DNA of 64,000 nt, taken from NCBI RefSeq assembly GCF_011043545.1, contig NZ_JAAKGP010000014.1, positions 1 through 64,000 on the forward strand, read 5' to 3'. Below, one piece after another: positions 45,205 to 52,217 of the stretch. How positions within the stretch are numbered: position 1 is the first letter of the stretch; each line of letters opens with the position of its first letter. Source of the stretch: Rhodobacter sp. SGA-6-6. Lineage in GTDB: Bacteria; Pseudomonadota; Alphaproteobacteria; Rhodobacterales; Rhodobacteraceae. The translations under genes were made by a program, and so were the position numbers. A model generated the notes under the pieces. The model was not told the origin of the DNA, did not search any database, and worked only from the letters and a program-made list of their open reading frames with translations.

Positions 45205-45786
45205 ATGACCGACATGCCCGAAATGACCGCCTCGCCGCGCGAAAGGCTGGTGCTGCCGGCCCTCGCGCCGCTCTACCATCGCTTCGCCCAGCCGGTGGGC
45301 TGGCTGGTGCTGCGCGTCGTGGTCGGCGGCTACCTGATGGTCGAGGGCTGGCCCAAGATCACCGCGCCGCTGGCGATGACCGGCTTCGTCGAAAGCCTCG
45401 GCTTCTATCCGGGCTGGCTGTTCTCGCCGCTGCTCGCGGTGGTGAACTTCATCGGCGGGGCGCTGATCGTGCTGGGGCTGTTCACCCGGCCGGTGGCGCT
45501 GGCCAATGCGGTGATGCTGATGGTGACATGGTGGTTCCACGTCAGCCATCCCTATGGCCCCGAATTCCTGACGCCGGAGGGGATCGAGTTCCTGAAGGCC
45601 AATCTGCAGTATCTGACCGCTGCCGGGCAGGAGAACCTGTTGCCGGACGGCGGGGCGGGTTTCCTGGCGCTGGTGCAGATGAAGGCCGAGACCAATTCGC
45701 TGTTCTGGGCCGGGGCGACGGCGCTGTTCGCGGCCTATGGCGGCGCGCATTATTCGCTGGACCGGCTGATGCGGAAGGAATTCTGA
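45205..45786 (+). CDS. DoxX family membrane protein
   Basis: A 193-residue protein with four membrane segments. The DoxX pattern is visible as LRVVVGGYLMVEGWPKI, FFS-like LFSPLLAVVNFIGGALIVLGLFTRP and ANAVMLMVTWWFH. DoxX proteins are linked to redox or thiol homeostasis in some bacteria; the role here is unknown. A strong AAAGGAGCCACC site precedes the ATG. Confidence 0.85.
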   Translation: MTDMPEMTASPRERLVLPALAPLYHRFAQPVGWLVLRVVVGGYLMVEGWPKITAPLAMTGFVESLGFYPGWLFSPLLAVVNFIGGALIVLGLFTRPVALANAVMLMVTWWFHVSHPYGPEFLTPEGIEFLKANLQYLTAAGQENLLPDGGAGFLALVQMKAETNSLFWAGATALFAAYGGAHYSLDRLMRKEF

Positions 45787-45793
45787 CCTCTCT

Positions 45794-45813
45794 GCCGGGG
45801 CCTCAGCCCCGGC
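45794..45813. terminator. Bidirectional hairpin between convergent genes
   Basis: GCCGGGGC and GCCCCGGC with a CTCA loop lie between the DoxX stop and the end of the convergent methyltransferase gene, overlapping the latter's last codons. It could serve both strands, but there is no T-run. Confidence 0.5.
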
Positions 45814-46357
45814 GGAAGCGGTAGACCCGGGCCGGCGGCAGGTTGGCCCAGACCTTGAAGCCCTTGTCCACCGTCAGCCCCAGGGCGGCGATCTGCTCGG
45901 GCGGCAGCGGCGGGCGGGGGCCGTAGGTGAACTGCACGAAGCGGCCGCGCGGGGCGAGGATGTCGAAGGCTGCGGCGACGATGCCCTCGCGCACCGCTTC
46001 CGGCATCGACAGCAGCGGCAGGCCGGAGATCACCGCGCCGGCCTTGCCCGCCACCAGCCGGGGCGCCTCCTGCGCCGGGGCCCGGTGGACGGTCACGCCG
46101 GGGAATTTCTGCCGCAGATGGTCGACGAATTCCTCGTCCAGCTCGAACAGCGTCAGGTTCCCGGGCGGCACCCCGCGGGCGAGGATCGCCTCGGTGAAGC
46201 GCCCGGTGCCGGGACCGAACTCCACCACCTGCCCGCTGTTCGGGCCGAGCCCCAGCGTCATCGCCCGGGCCAGGGTGCGCGAGGAGGGCGCAATGGCCGA
46301 GACCTGCCGGGGGTTCTTCAGGAGCCTCCGGCGGAAAAGGGCGAGGTCGCTGGTCAT
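45803..46357 (-). CDS. SAM-dependent methyltransferase, phospholipid methyltransferase-like
   Basis: A 184-residue class I methyltransferase. The SAM loop is VVEFGPGTGRFTEAILARG (about 45-63), with [15 protein letters not shown] as motif II and VISGLPLLSMP as the motif IV region. The opening FRRRLLKNPRQVSAIAPSS is like the membrane-associating start of rhizobial PmtA. It may methylate phosphatidylethanolamine, but an rRNA or small-molecule target is not excluded. It starts three bases after the end of the sspB gene. Confidence 0.72.
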   Translation of the reverse strand: MTSDLALFRRRLLKNPRQVSAIAPSSRTLARAMTLGLGPNSGQVVEFGPGTGRFTEAILARGVPPGNLTLFELDEEFVDHLRQKFPGVTVHRAPAQEAPRLVAGKAGAVISGLPLLSMPEAVREGIVAAAFDILAPRGRFVQFTYGPRPPLPPEQIAALGLTVDKGFKVWANLPPARVYRFRRG

Positions 46358-46360
46358 GGG

Positions 46361-46810
46361 CTACTGCTTGCGGAAGCGGTCCAGCCGGACGATCTCGGCG
46401 TCGTGCGGCGGCGGATCGTCGTCGCCGTCGTCCTCTTCCTCCTCGTCTTCCTCTTCCTCGCGGGTCTCGAAGCGCAGGCCGAATTCCACCGAAGGGTCGA
46501 CGAAGGTGCGCACGGCGTCGAAGGGGATCACCAGCGGCTCGGGCTGGTTGCCGAAGTTCAGGGTGACCGAGAAGCCCTCGTCGGTGACGTCGAGGTTCTC
46601 GAACCAGTGCTGGATCACCACCGTCATCTCGGTGGGGTAGCGTTCCTTCAGCCAGTCGGCGATGGCGACATCGGGGTGGTTGGTGTCGAAGGTGATGAAG
46701 AAGTGATGCGCCCCGGGCAGGCCGTTCTTCGCCACATCGGCAAGCACGCTCTGGATCAGCCCGCGCATCGCCCGGTGCATCAGGTTGCCGTAGTCGATGC
46801 TGCGCGTCAT
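46361..46810 (-). CDS. sspB: ClpXP adaptor SspB
   Basis: A 149-residue alphaproteobacterial SspB, which brings ssrA-tagged proteins to ClpXP. The substrate-binding core has GLPGAHHFFITFDTNHPDV, MTVVIQHWFENLDV and FNVTLNFG-like FSVTLNFGNQPEPLVIP. An acidic stretch (EEEEDEEEEDDGDDD) links it to a C-terminal peptide ending in VRLDRFRKQ, which would dock on ClpX. The tmRNA gene that makes its substrates is only 2.4 kb away. Confidence 0.92.
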   Translation of the reverse strand: MTRSIDYGNLMHRAMRGLIQSVLADVAKNGLPGAHHFFITFDTNHPDVAIADWLKERYPTEMTVVIQHWFENLDVTDEGFSVTLNFGNQPEPLVIPFDAVRTFVDPSVEFGLRFETREEEEDEEEEDDGDDDPPPHDAEIVRLDRFRKQ

Positions 46811-46904
46811 TCGTCCCCCTTTCGCGGTTGGGTGCAGCATAGGGGATTCGCCGCCCAAGGAAAGGGGTGGCTGCGGCGAAAATGGGGCGGCCCCCGCCGA
46901 TGCG

Positions 46905-46930
46905 GAAGGGGGGCCCGGAGGCCCCCCTCG
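46905..46930 (-). terminator. Hairpin after the TonB-dependent receptor gene
   Basis: GGGGGGCC and GGCCCCCC arms with a four-base loop, about 25 bp past the receptor stop. On the gene strand it is followed by TTCCG, so it is not a classical T-tailed terminator. Confidence 0.5.
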
Positions 46931-46953
46931 GTTTCGTGCAGGCTGTGGTCGGG

Positions 46954-48960
46954 TCAGAACTTCATCCCGACGCCGAGGGTGACGGTGCGGCCCGGGCCGT
47001 AGATCGAATCCGCCGTGGTCGAGGAAACATAGCTCGACCGCTCGACATAGGTCTCGACGAACAGGTTGTCGACGCCCAGCCGGACCGTGAGGTTGTCGTG
47101 GCCCTGCGGCGACCATTCGCCATAGGCGTTGACCACGGCATAGGACTTCAGCGCATGGTAGGTGGTGCTGCCGTCCACGATCTCGGGGGTGCTGCCCGCC
47201 CATTCCACGGTGGCGCCGAGCTTCAGGTTGTAGGCCGGAAGCGCGTGGTCGACATAAAGCGTGGCCATCTTGCCCACCGGCATGAAGTAATAGCCGTTGG
47301 CGGGGATCACCGTCTGGCCGTCCTGGGTGACATCGGCCTTGGTGTAGGTCGCCCCGACCGTGGTGTCTCCGAGGTCCAGGCTGGCGTTCAGGGTGAAGCC
47401 CTTGCTGCGGTATTCGACGTCCGTGTTGGTCAGGAAGGTCACGCCGCCGCCGTCGGTCCCGCTGTAGGTCAGGGCGTTTTCCAGCCGGGTATCGAAGAAG
47501 GTGATGCCGGCCTTCCAGCTGTCGCCGCCGAAGTTGGCGCCGATCTTGAGGTTCTGCGCCTCGCCCGGCTGCAGGTCGGGGTCGGTGTAGAACGAATTGG
47601 TGCGGGCGTGCAGATAGGCATAGTCGCCGATCATGTAGCCCAGCCAGGTGTGCGAGGCCCCGGCGAAGACCTCGACATTGTCGTTGAAGCGGTAGGACAG
47701 GGTGCCGTTGACGCTGGCGCCGCTGTCGGTGAAGCGGTTGCCGTCCCAGTCGGTGAAGCGATGGACGTCATACCGAACCCCGGTCGACAGCTTGAAACCG
47801 CTGTCGAACTCGAACCGGCCCTGGGCGAACAGGCCGATCTGGTCGGAGGAGAAGTCGCGGTAGCGGCGGTCGTTGTTGCCGTAGTTGTCGATGCTGTAGT
47901 CGTGCATCCCGAAGTCCAGGCCAGCCGTCACCTTGCCCGCCGGAAGGGTGAAGGTGTTCTGGAACTTGCCGCCGAACAGGTCCTCGTCCAGGATCATGTT
48001 GCCGTTGGTGCGGTAGGCACCGTTGGTGGTGTAGTTGTTCCGCCAGTATTCATACTGGTTCAGGTAGATCGAGAACTCCGGGTCCCACAGGTCGGTGGGA
48101 TTGGTCGAGGTGTAGGACAGCTTCACCGAGGTATCGGTCACCTTCAGCGGGTTCAGCCCGGGTTCGCGCGGCGGAGCGAGGTCCATGTTCGCTTTCACCA
48201 GCCGGTCGGCATCGTCCACGCTGTGCGAGAAGGACAGCTCGATCCGATGGTCCTCGAACTCGTATCCCACCTTCGCCAGGGCCGAGCGCACGGCGGGCGC
48301 GGTGCCCTTGGTCACCTCGCCGTCGCCGTTCTTGTAATCCTTGCCATCGGCGCCGTGCAGGATCACCAGCCAGTCGAACCCTTGGTGCTGGCCGTAACCC
48401 GCAAGGCTGGCAGAGACGCCCTGACCGTTGCTGCCCCAGGCCAGCGAGGCCCGCCCGCCGATGGTCTGGCCGTCCTCCAGCAGGTCCTTCGCGCCCACGG
48501 TTTCATAGCGCAGGGCGCCGGCGGCGGCGCCGAAGCCCGCATCGGCGGCAGCCGCGCCGGCCTCGACCTCGACCTGCTTCAGGAAGCTCGGGTCCACCGC
48601 ATGGGAGCCGGTGTGGTGCCAGCTGGTCGCGACCTGCGCCACGCCGTCGACGGTGACGGCCAGCAGCGACTGCTCCATGCCGAAGACGCTGACCCGTTTC
48701 GCCACGCCGCCGCCGGCCGAGACCGTCACCGCGGATTCGCGCGCGAACAGTTCCGAGAGGTTGGCCGGGGCCAGCTTCTCGATATCCTCCTCCGTCACCA
48801 CGGCGCCGCCGGTGGCCTCGATGTTCTCCTGGCCGCCGAAGATCAGGGTGATGGTGCCGAGAAAGGTGCCGAGCGGCGACTGGCTGTCCTGGGCCACGGC
48901 GGCGGACGACAAGGCGATGGCGGAAACGCCGCCCAAAAGGGCAAGTGCCCGGAGTCTCAT
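46954..48960 (-). CDS. TonB-dependent outer membrane receptor
   Basis: A 668-residue outer membrane receptor. A signal peptide (MRLRALALLGGVSAIALSSAAVAQ, cleaved after about residue 24) is followed by a plug domain (about 45-150) with VSVFGMEQSLLAVTVDGV, and a beta-barrel of many Tyr/Asp-rich strands ending in the C-terminal Phe (TVTLGVGMKF). The substrate is unknown: no siderophore, heme or cobalamin transport genes are adjacent. The barrel has many DYSID- and YRDF-type loops but no diagnostic motif. Confidence 0.9.
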   Translation of the reverse strand: MRLRALALLGGVSAIALSSAAVAQDSQSPLGTFLGTITLIFGGQENIEATGGAVVTEEDIEKLAPANLSELFARESAVTVSAGGGVAKRVSVFGMEQSLLAVTVDGVAQVATSWHHTGSHAVDPSFLKQVEVEAGAAAADAGFGAAAGALRYETVGAKDLLEDGQTIGGRASLAWGSNGQGVSASLAGYGQHQGFDWLVILHGADGKDYKNGDGEVTKGTAPAVRSALAKVGYEFEDHRIELSFSHSVDDADRLVKANMDLAPPREPGLNPLKVTDTSVKLSYTSTNPTDLWDPEFSIYLNQYEYWRNNYTTNGAYRTNGNMILDEDLFGGKFQNTFTLPAGKVTAGLDFGMHDYSIDNYGNNDRRYRDFSSDQIGLFAQGRFEFDSGFKLSTGVRYDVHRFTDWDGNRFTDSGASVNGTLSYRFNDNVEVFAGASHTWLGYMIGDYAYLHARTNSFYTDPDLQPGEAQNLKIGANFGGDSWKAGITFFDTRLENALTYSGTDGGGVTFLTNTDVEYRSKGFTLNASLDLGDTTVGATYTKADVTQDGQTVIPANGYYFMPVGKMATLYVDHALPAYNLKLGATVEWAGSTPEIVDGSTTYHALKSYAVVNAYGEWSPQGHDNLTVRLGVDNLFVETYVERSSYVSSTTADSIYGPGRTVTLGVGMKF

Positions 48961-49149
48961 GATTCTGTCCCTTCGTATCGGTATTGGCGGGGACCGGAGA
49001 ATCGGGGCCTGGCTGTTTGCTCCATCCTGCTAGCAACAGCGGCGAGGAGATTGAAGGGGCGGGGGAGGGGGCGTCTTGCCGCAGTTGCGGGGGAAGCACA
49101 GGCCGTCGTGCCGGGGAGGCCGGGTCGGGGACTGGTGCTTCGGGAGGAA
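48961..49149 (-). promoter_or_regulatory. Leader region of the TonB-dependent receptor gene
   Basis: This stretch lies between the tmRNA coding piece and the receptor start. It holds a CCGCAACTGCGG palindrome near 49085, an AAGCAC...GTGCTT stem around it, and a GCTGTT...AACAGC stem-loop near 49020-49045. No Fur, RirA or Mur box is clear. The CCCCCGCAACTG string recalls a cobalamin riboswitch, but the rest does not fit. Confidence 0.35.
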
Positions 49150-49463
49150 AGTGCAGGCTTCTGTTGCCAGGTGCCTGCGGACCCCGCCCTGCGCGGCTAA
49201 GCGCAGGGGCTTGTGTTTGGTATTGCGAGCCGCTTACGCAGCCAGCGCCACCGGAGCACGGTTGTCATTGGCAACTGTGATCTTGGACCGATAACGGTGG
49301 TACCTCACCGAGCGAAAGCTGGCCTCTTTGAACGTCCGTCGATCCTGTTTCGGCCCCGTCCTCCCGCAATGCCGGGGTGTTGGTGGAGCCGCCGGGTACC
49401 GCCCCCGGGTCCGAGCCGTCTATTACAGGTGCGTTTATCGCCATAGTCCGGGTCGCCCCGGGC
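49150..49463 (-). ncRNA. ssrA: Two-piece tmRNA (ssrA), circularly permuted
   Basis: On this strand the acceptor piece comes first and ends in GGCGGCTCCACCA (CCA at 49383-49381). After a 23-base spacer (49358-49380) the coding piece begins GGGGCCGAAACAGGATCGAC at 49357. GGGGCCG pairs with CGGCTCC over seven positions, with a G3-U70 wobble, the alanine tRNA identity element. The tag frame GCC AAT GAC AAC ... GCG TAA lies at 49272-49234 and encodes ANDNRAPVALAA. The T-arm has a non-standard loop (GGCGGTA). The 3' end near 49150 and the 5' end near 49463 are estimates. tmRNA rescues stalled ribosomes and tags the product for ClpXP. Confidence 0.95.
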
Positions 49464-49470
49464 AAGAGGG

Positions 49471-49499
49471 AATATAGGGGCCGCAGGGGCAGGGCGCAA
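49471..49499 (-). promoter_or_regulatory. Promoter of ssrA
   Basis: TTGCGC (-35, 49499-49494) and TATATT (-10, 49476-49471) are spaced by exactly 17 bp, placing a start site near 49463, just before the acceptor piece. Confidence 0.75.
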
Positions 49500-49631
49500 G
49501 GGGCGCGGCGCCGGCGGGTGGACGAAGGATTTCAAGGGGTTGGCGAGGGGCCACGCCGGAGCCCGCACCGCCGTCCCCGCGGGGCTTGACGCCGCGGCCC
49601 GTCCCCGGCCAGGATGGCGCATCGACCGAGT

Positions 49632-49738
49632 GGCAACTAGGGTTCCGGGCCGCCCGCAACGGCCGCCGCAGGACCGAGCGTTGCAGAGACCGGGGAGTTC
49701 CCGGCTGCACCCAAGGGGAAAAAGCCCAGGGGAGGAGA
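49632..49738 (+). ncRNA. ykkC-family riboswitch (guanidine-I or related class)
   Basis: Conserved blocks match the ykkC aptamer in order: ACTAGGGTTCCG (49636-49647), CAGGACCGAGCG (49669-49680), an inner hairpin (GCAG...CTGC, 49683-49708), and AAGGGGAAAAAGCCCAGGGG (49713-49732) as the 3' signature. It lies 41 bp before a drug/metabolite-type transporter gene. Most ykkC RNAs bind guanidine and control export or breakdown; others bind ppGpp, PRPP or nucleotides. The ligand class was not resolved. Confidence 0.8.
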
Positions 49739-49779
49739 CGTCGAGATCAACCGTGCCGATAGGCGCAAAGGGGATCTCC

Positions 49780-50612
49780 ATGACGCTTGCCTCGCTGTCT
49801 CTCGTCGTTCTTGCAGCCTTCATCCATGCCGGCTGGAACCTGCTGGCCAAGCGGGCCGCCCCGGTCGGGCCGGTCTTCGTCTTCGCCTACAACCTGATCG
49901 CCTGCCTCGCCTACGGGCCCTGGGTGATCTGGCTGCTGGCGCGGGGCGGCATCGCCTGGACGGCGGCGGGCGTCGGCTTCGTCCTGCTCAGCGGGCTGAT
50001 CCATCTGGGCTACAGCCTCTGCCTGCAGCGCGGCTATCAGGTCGCGGACCTGTCGGTGGTCTATCCGGTGGCACGCGGCACCGGGCCGATGCTGTCGACC
50101 CTGGGCGCCGTCCTGATCCTCGGCGAGGCGCCGACCGGCAGCCGGATCGCCGGGCTGGCGCTGGTGGTGGCGGGCATCCTCTTGATCGCCACGCAGGGCA
50201 GGCTGGCGGCCTTCGCCCGCCCGGGCGGGCAGGCCGGACTCGGCTGGGGCGCGGCGACCGGCGGGGGACGCTGGGCCTCGCGCCGGTGGTGCTGGACTGG
50301 TTCTCCAACCTGCTGCGGTTCTTCCTGCTGTTGCCGCTGGTCTTGGCCGATCCCCGCCGCGCGCGCGAGGCGATGCGGGGGCATTGGCGGACCGCCATCG
50401 GCGTCGGGCTGCTGTCGCCCTTGTCCTATATCCTGGTGCTGGCGGCGCTGCGCCAGGGCGCGCCGCTCAGCCTGGTGGCGCCGATGCGGGAGATGTCGAT
50501 GATGGTCGGCGCGCTGATGGGGATGCTGATCCTGCGCGAGCCGGTCGGGCCGGCACGGCTGGCGGGCTGCGGCGTGCTGGCCGCCGGGGTGATCCTGCTG
50601 TCGGCTTCCTGA
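49780..50612 (+). pseudogene. EamA-type DMT transporter, frameshifted
   Basis: The first part (49780 to about 50265) reads MTLASLSLVVLAAFIHAGWN, with hydrophobic segments and SVVYPVARGTGPMLSTLG. It then loses frame: after GLGWGAATGG the reading continues as nonsense, while the transporter pattern resumes in another frame from about 50270 (LGLAPVVLDWFSNLLRF... VAPMREMSMMVGALMGM) and ends at 50612. The two halves join to about 277 residues, whereas EamA proteins have about 290; roughly 14 residues around the sixth membrane segment (I-x-x-Y-T-x-x-D region) seem missing. This fits a deletion of length 3n+1, possibly an assembly error. It sits behind the ykkC-type RNA. Confidence 0.82.
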
Positions 50613-50617
50613 CGGTG

Positions 50618-51607
50618 CTACGCCCGCACGTCCACCACCACCCGCCCCTGCACCTGCCCCTTCAGGATCGCCGCGCCGAGCGCCGGGACCTCGGTCAGCG
50701 CGGCGGGGCGGACCATCGCCTTCAGCTTCGCCATCGGCATCTCGCGGGCGAGGCGGTCCCAAGCCTGCACCCGGCGGAGGTAGGGGACGGTGACGGAGTT
50801 GATGCCGAGCAGCTTCACCCCGCGCAGCAGGAAGGGGATGATGTTGGCCGGCACCTGCAGCCCGCCGGCATTGCCGACGGCGGCCACCGCGGCCTCGGCC
50901 TTCATCTGGCCGAGGACCCGGGCCAGCATCGCGCCGCCCACGGCGTCGATGCAGCCGGCCCAGGTTTCCGATTCCATCGGTTTCTTCACCGTCTCGGCAA
51001 GGTCCTCGCGCGGGACGATGCGGGCGGCGCCGAGGCCGGCCAGGTAGTCCGCCGTCTCCGGCCGCCCGGTCACCGCCGCCACCCGGTAGCCGCGCGCCGC
51101 CAAAAGCGCCACGGCGACCGAGCCGACGCCGCCGGCCGCCCCGGTCACCAGCACCTCGCCGGCATCGGGCGTCAGGCCGTGGGCTTCCAGGTCGATCAGC
51201 GCCAGCATGGCGGTGAAGCCGGCGGTGCCGATCGCCATCGCCTGCCGGGTGGTCAGGCCGGCGGGCAGGGGGACCAGCCAGTCGGCCCTGACCCGGGCCT
51301 TCTCGGCGAAGCCGCCCCAATGCGCCTCGCCCACCCGCCAGCCGGTCAGCACCACGGCGTCGCCGGGCCGGTAGCGCGGGTCCGAAGAAGATTCGACCCG
51401 GCCGGCGAAGTCGATGCCGGGGACATGCGGGTAATTGCGCACCAGCCCGCCGCCCGAGGGCGAGAGGCAGAGCCCGTCCTTGTAGTTCAGCGTCGAATAT
51501 TCCACCGCGACGGTGACCTCGCCTTCCGGCAGGGCGCCGTCCTCCAGCTCCGCCAGCCGCGCGGCGGCGGCGTCGCCGGCCTTCTCCATCAGTATCGCGC
51601 GAAACAT
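50618..51607 (-). CDS. acuI: Acryloyl-CoA reductase AcuI / YhdH family
   Basis: A 329-residue medium-chain NADPH-dependent reductase without zinc motifs. Family marks are VEYSTLNYKDGLCLS (about 36-50), the NADPH loop VTGAAGGVGSVAVALLA (about 150), and NIIPFLLRGVKLLGINSV. AcuI reduces acryloyl-CoA to propionyl-CoA and protects against acrylate in DMSP-using Rhodobacteraceae; YhdH homologues do the same in E. coli. No dmd or dddL gene is next to it, so DMSP use cannot be claimed. Confidence 0.88.
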   Translation of the reverse strand: MFRAILMEKAGDAAAARLAELEDGALPEGEVTVAVEYSTLNYKDGLCLSPSGGGLVRNYPHVPGIDFAGRVESSSDPRYRPGDAVVLTGWRVGEAHWGGFAEKARVRADWLVPLPAGLTTRQAMAIGTAGFTAMLALIDLEAHGLTPDAGEVLVTGAAGGVGSVAVALLAARGYRVAAVTGRPETADYLAGLGAARIVPREDLAETVKKPMESETWAGCIDAVGGAMLARVLGQMKAEAAVAAVGNAGGLQVPANIIPFLLRGVKLLGINSVTVPYLRRVQAWDRLAREMPMAKLKAMVRPAALTEVPALGAAILKGQVQGRVVVDVRA

Positions 51608-51753
51608 CCGATCCTCCGTTCCTGCCCGGGGCCGCAGGGGCCGCCCGAATCCCGTCGTCCGGGCACAAGACTGCCCCGCTTCGGGGCGGAGGAACAGGGC
51701 GGAGGGCGGGTTTTGCTGTTCGGGACGGTGTTTGCCATCCGATCCGCTGCCCG

Positions 51754-51800
51754 TGGCGAAGGCACGGGCCTTCGCCATAGCGCAACGGTTCAACCCGCCC
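51754..51800 (+). repeat. Repeat family A, fragment
   Basis: Only the first hairpin (TGGCGAAGGC...GCCTTCGCC) and the GCGCAACGGTT stretch remain, ending near CAACCCGCCCGG, which resembles the element's far end. It looks like a copy with its middle deleted. Confidence 0.75.
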
Positions 51801-51901
51801 GGAGAGACCGGGTGAGGCCCCGTAGGGCGGGGTTACCCCGCCAAGGCCCGGCTGCTGGGCGGCGAAGCAGGGGAGAATCCGCCTCCACGCCCCGTCCGTC
51901 T

Positions 51902-52110
51902 TGGCGAAGGCGCGTGCCTTCGCCACAGCGCACCGTTTCAATCGGGACCGGCCGGGCCTCAAAGGCCCGGCCAGCGCCCGCCCCCGGCGGGCGCTTCTCG
52001 CCCGCCGGGTCGGGCGCTGGCCTCTCGTGGTTTAAAGCCACCATCGTCTCCGGGTGATATGACGCGCACGGGCGGGGGCGAGGCAGTGCCTCGCCTTTTT
52101 CCCGCCCGGG
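51902..52110 (+). repeat. Repeat family A, copy 7
   Basis: Near-complete copy about 100 bp downstream of the fragment, same orientation, ending CCTTTTTCCCGCCCGGG. Confidence 0.88.
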
Positions 52111-52217
52111 TCGATGGCAGGCCTTCGTTTCAGGCTTGTGAGGAAGCCCGCACCTCGCATAGCCTCGCGCCACACCCAAAGGGGCGCGAGGCCCCGCCCG
52201 AAGACGAAGGAGCCACC

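Larger units (their letters stand above)
51608..52217. other. Gap with repeats A7, A8 and a C palindrome
   Basis: A 610-bp region between divergent genes. It holds an A fragment (51754-51800), a C palindrome (about 51822-51842), a near-complete A copy (51902-52110), and the upstream region of the solute-binding protein gene (52111-52217). Nothing coding is supported. Confidence 0.6.

Noticed and set aside
49070-49150. A cobalamin-riboswitch-like string CCCCCGCAACTG before the TonB-dependent receptor gene.
   Set aside because: The B12 box and upstream aptamer parts are missing, the string is half of a simple CCGCAACTGCGG hairpin, and most of the apparent structure further upstream belongs to tmRNA.
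49261-49275. GTTGTCATTGGCAAC as an operator of the receptor gene.
   Set aside because: It is the start of the tmRNA tag frame (resume codon region), which explains it fully.
49305-49850. Open frames on both strands between the receptor and transporter genes.
   Set aside because: They overlap tmRNA and the riboswitch and show no protein-family pattern.
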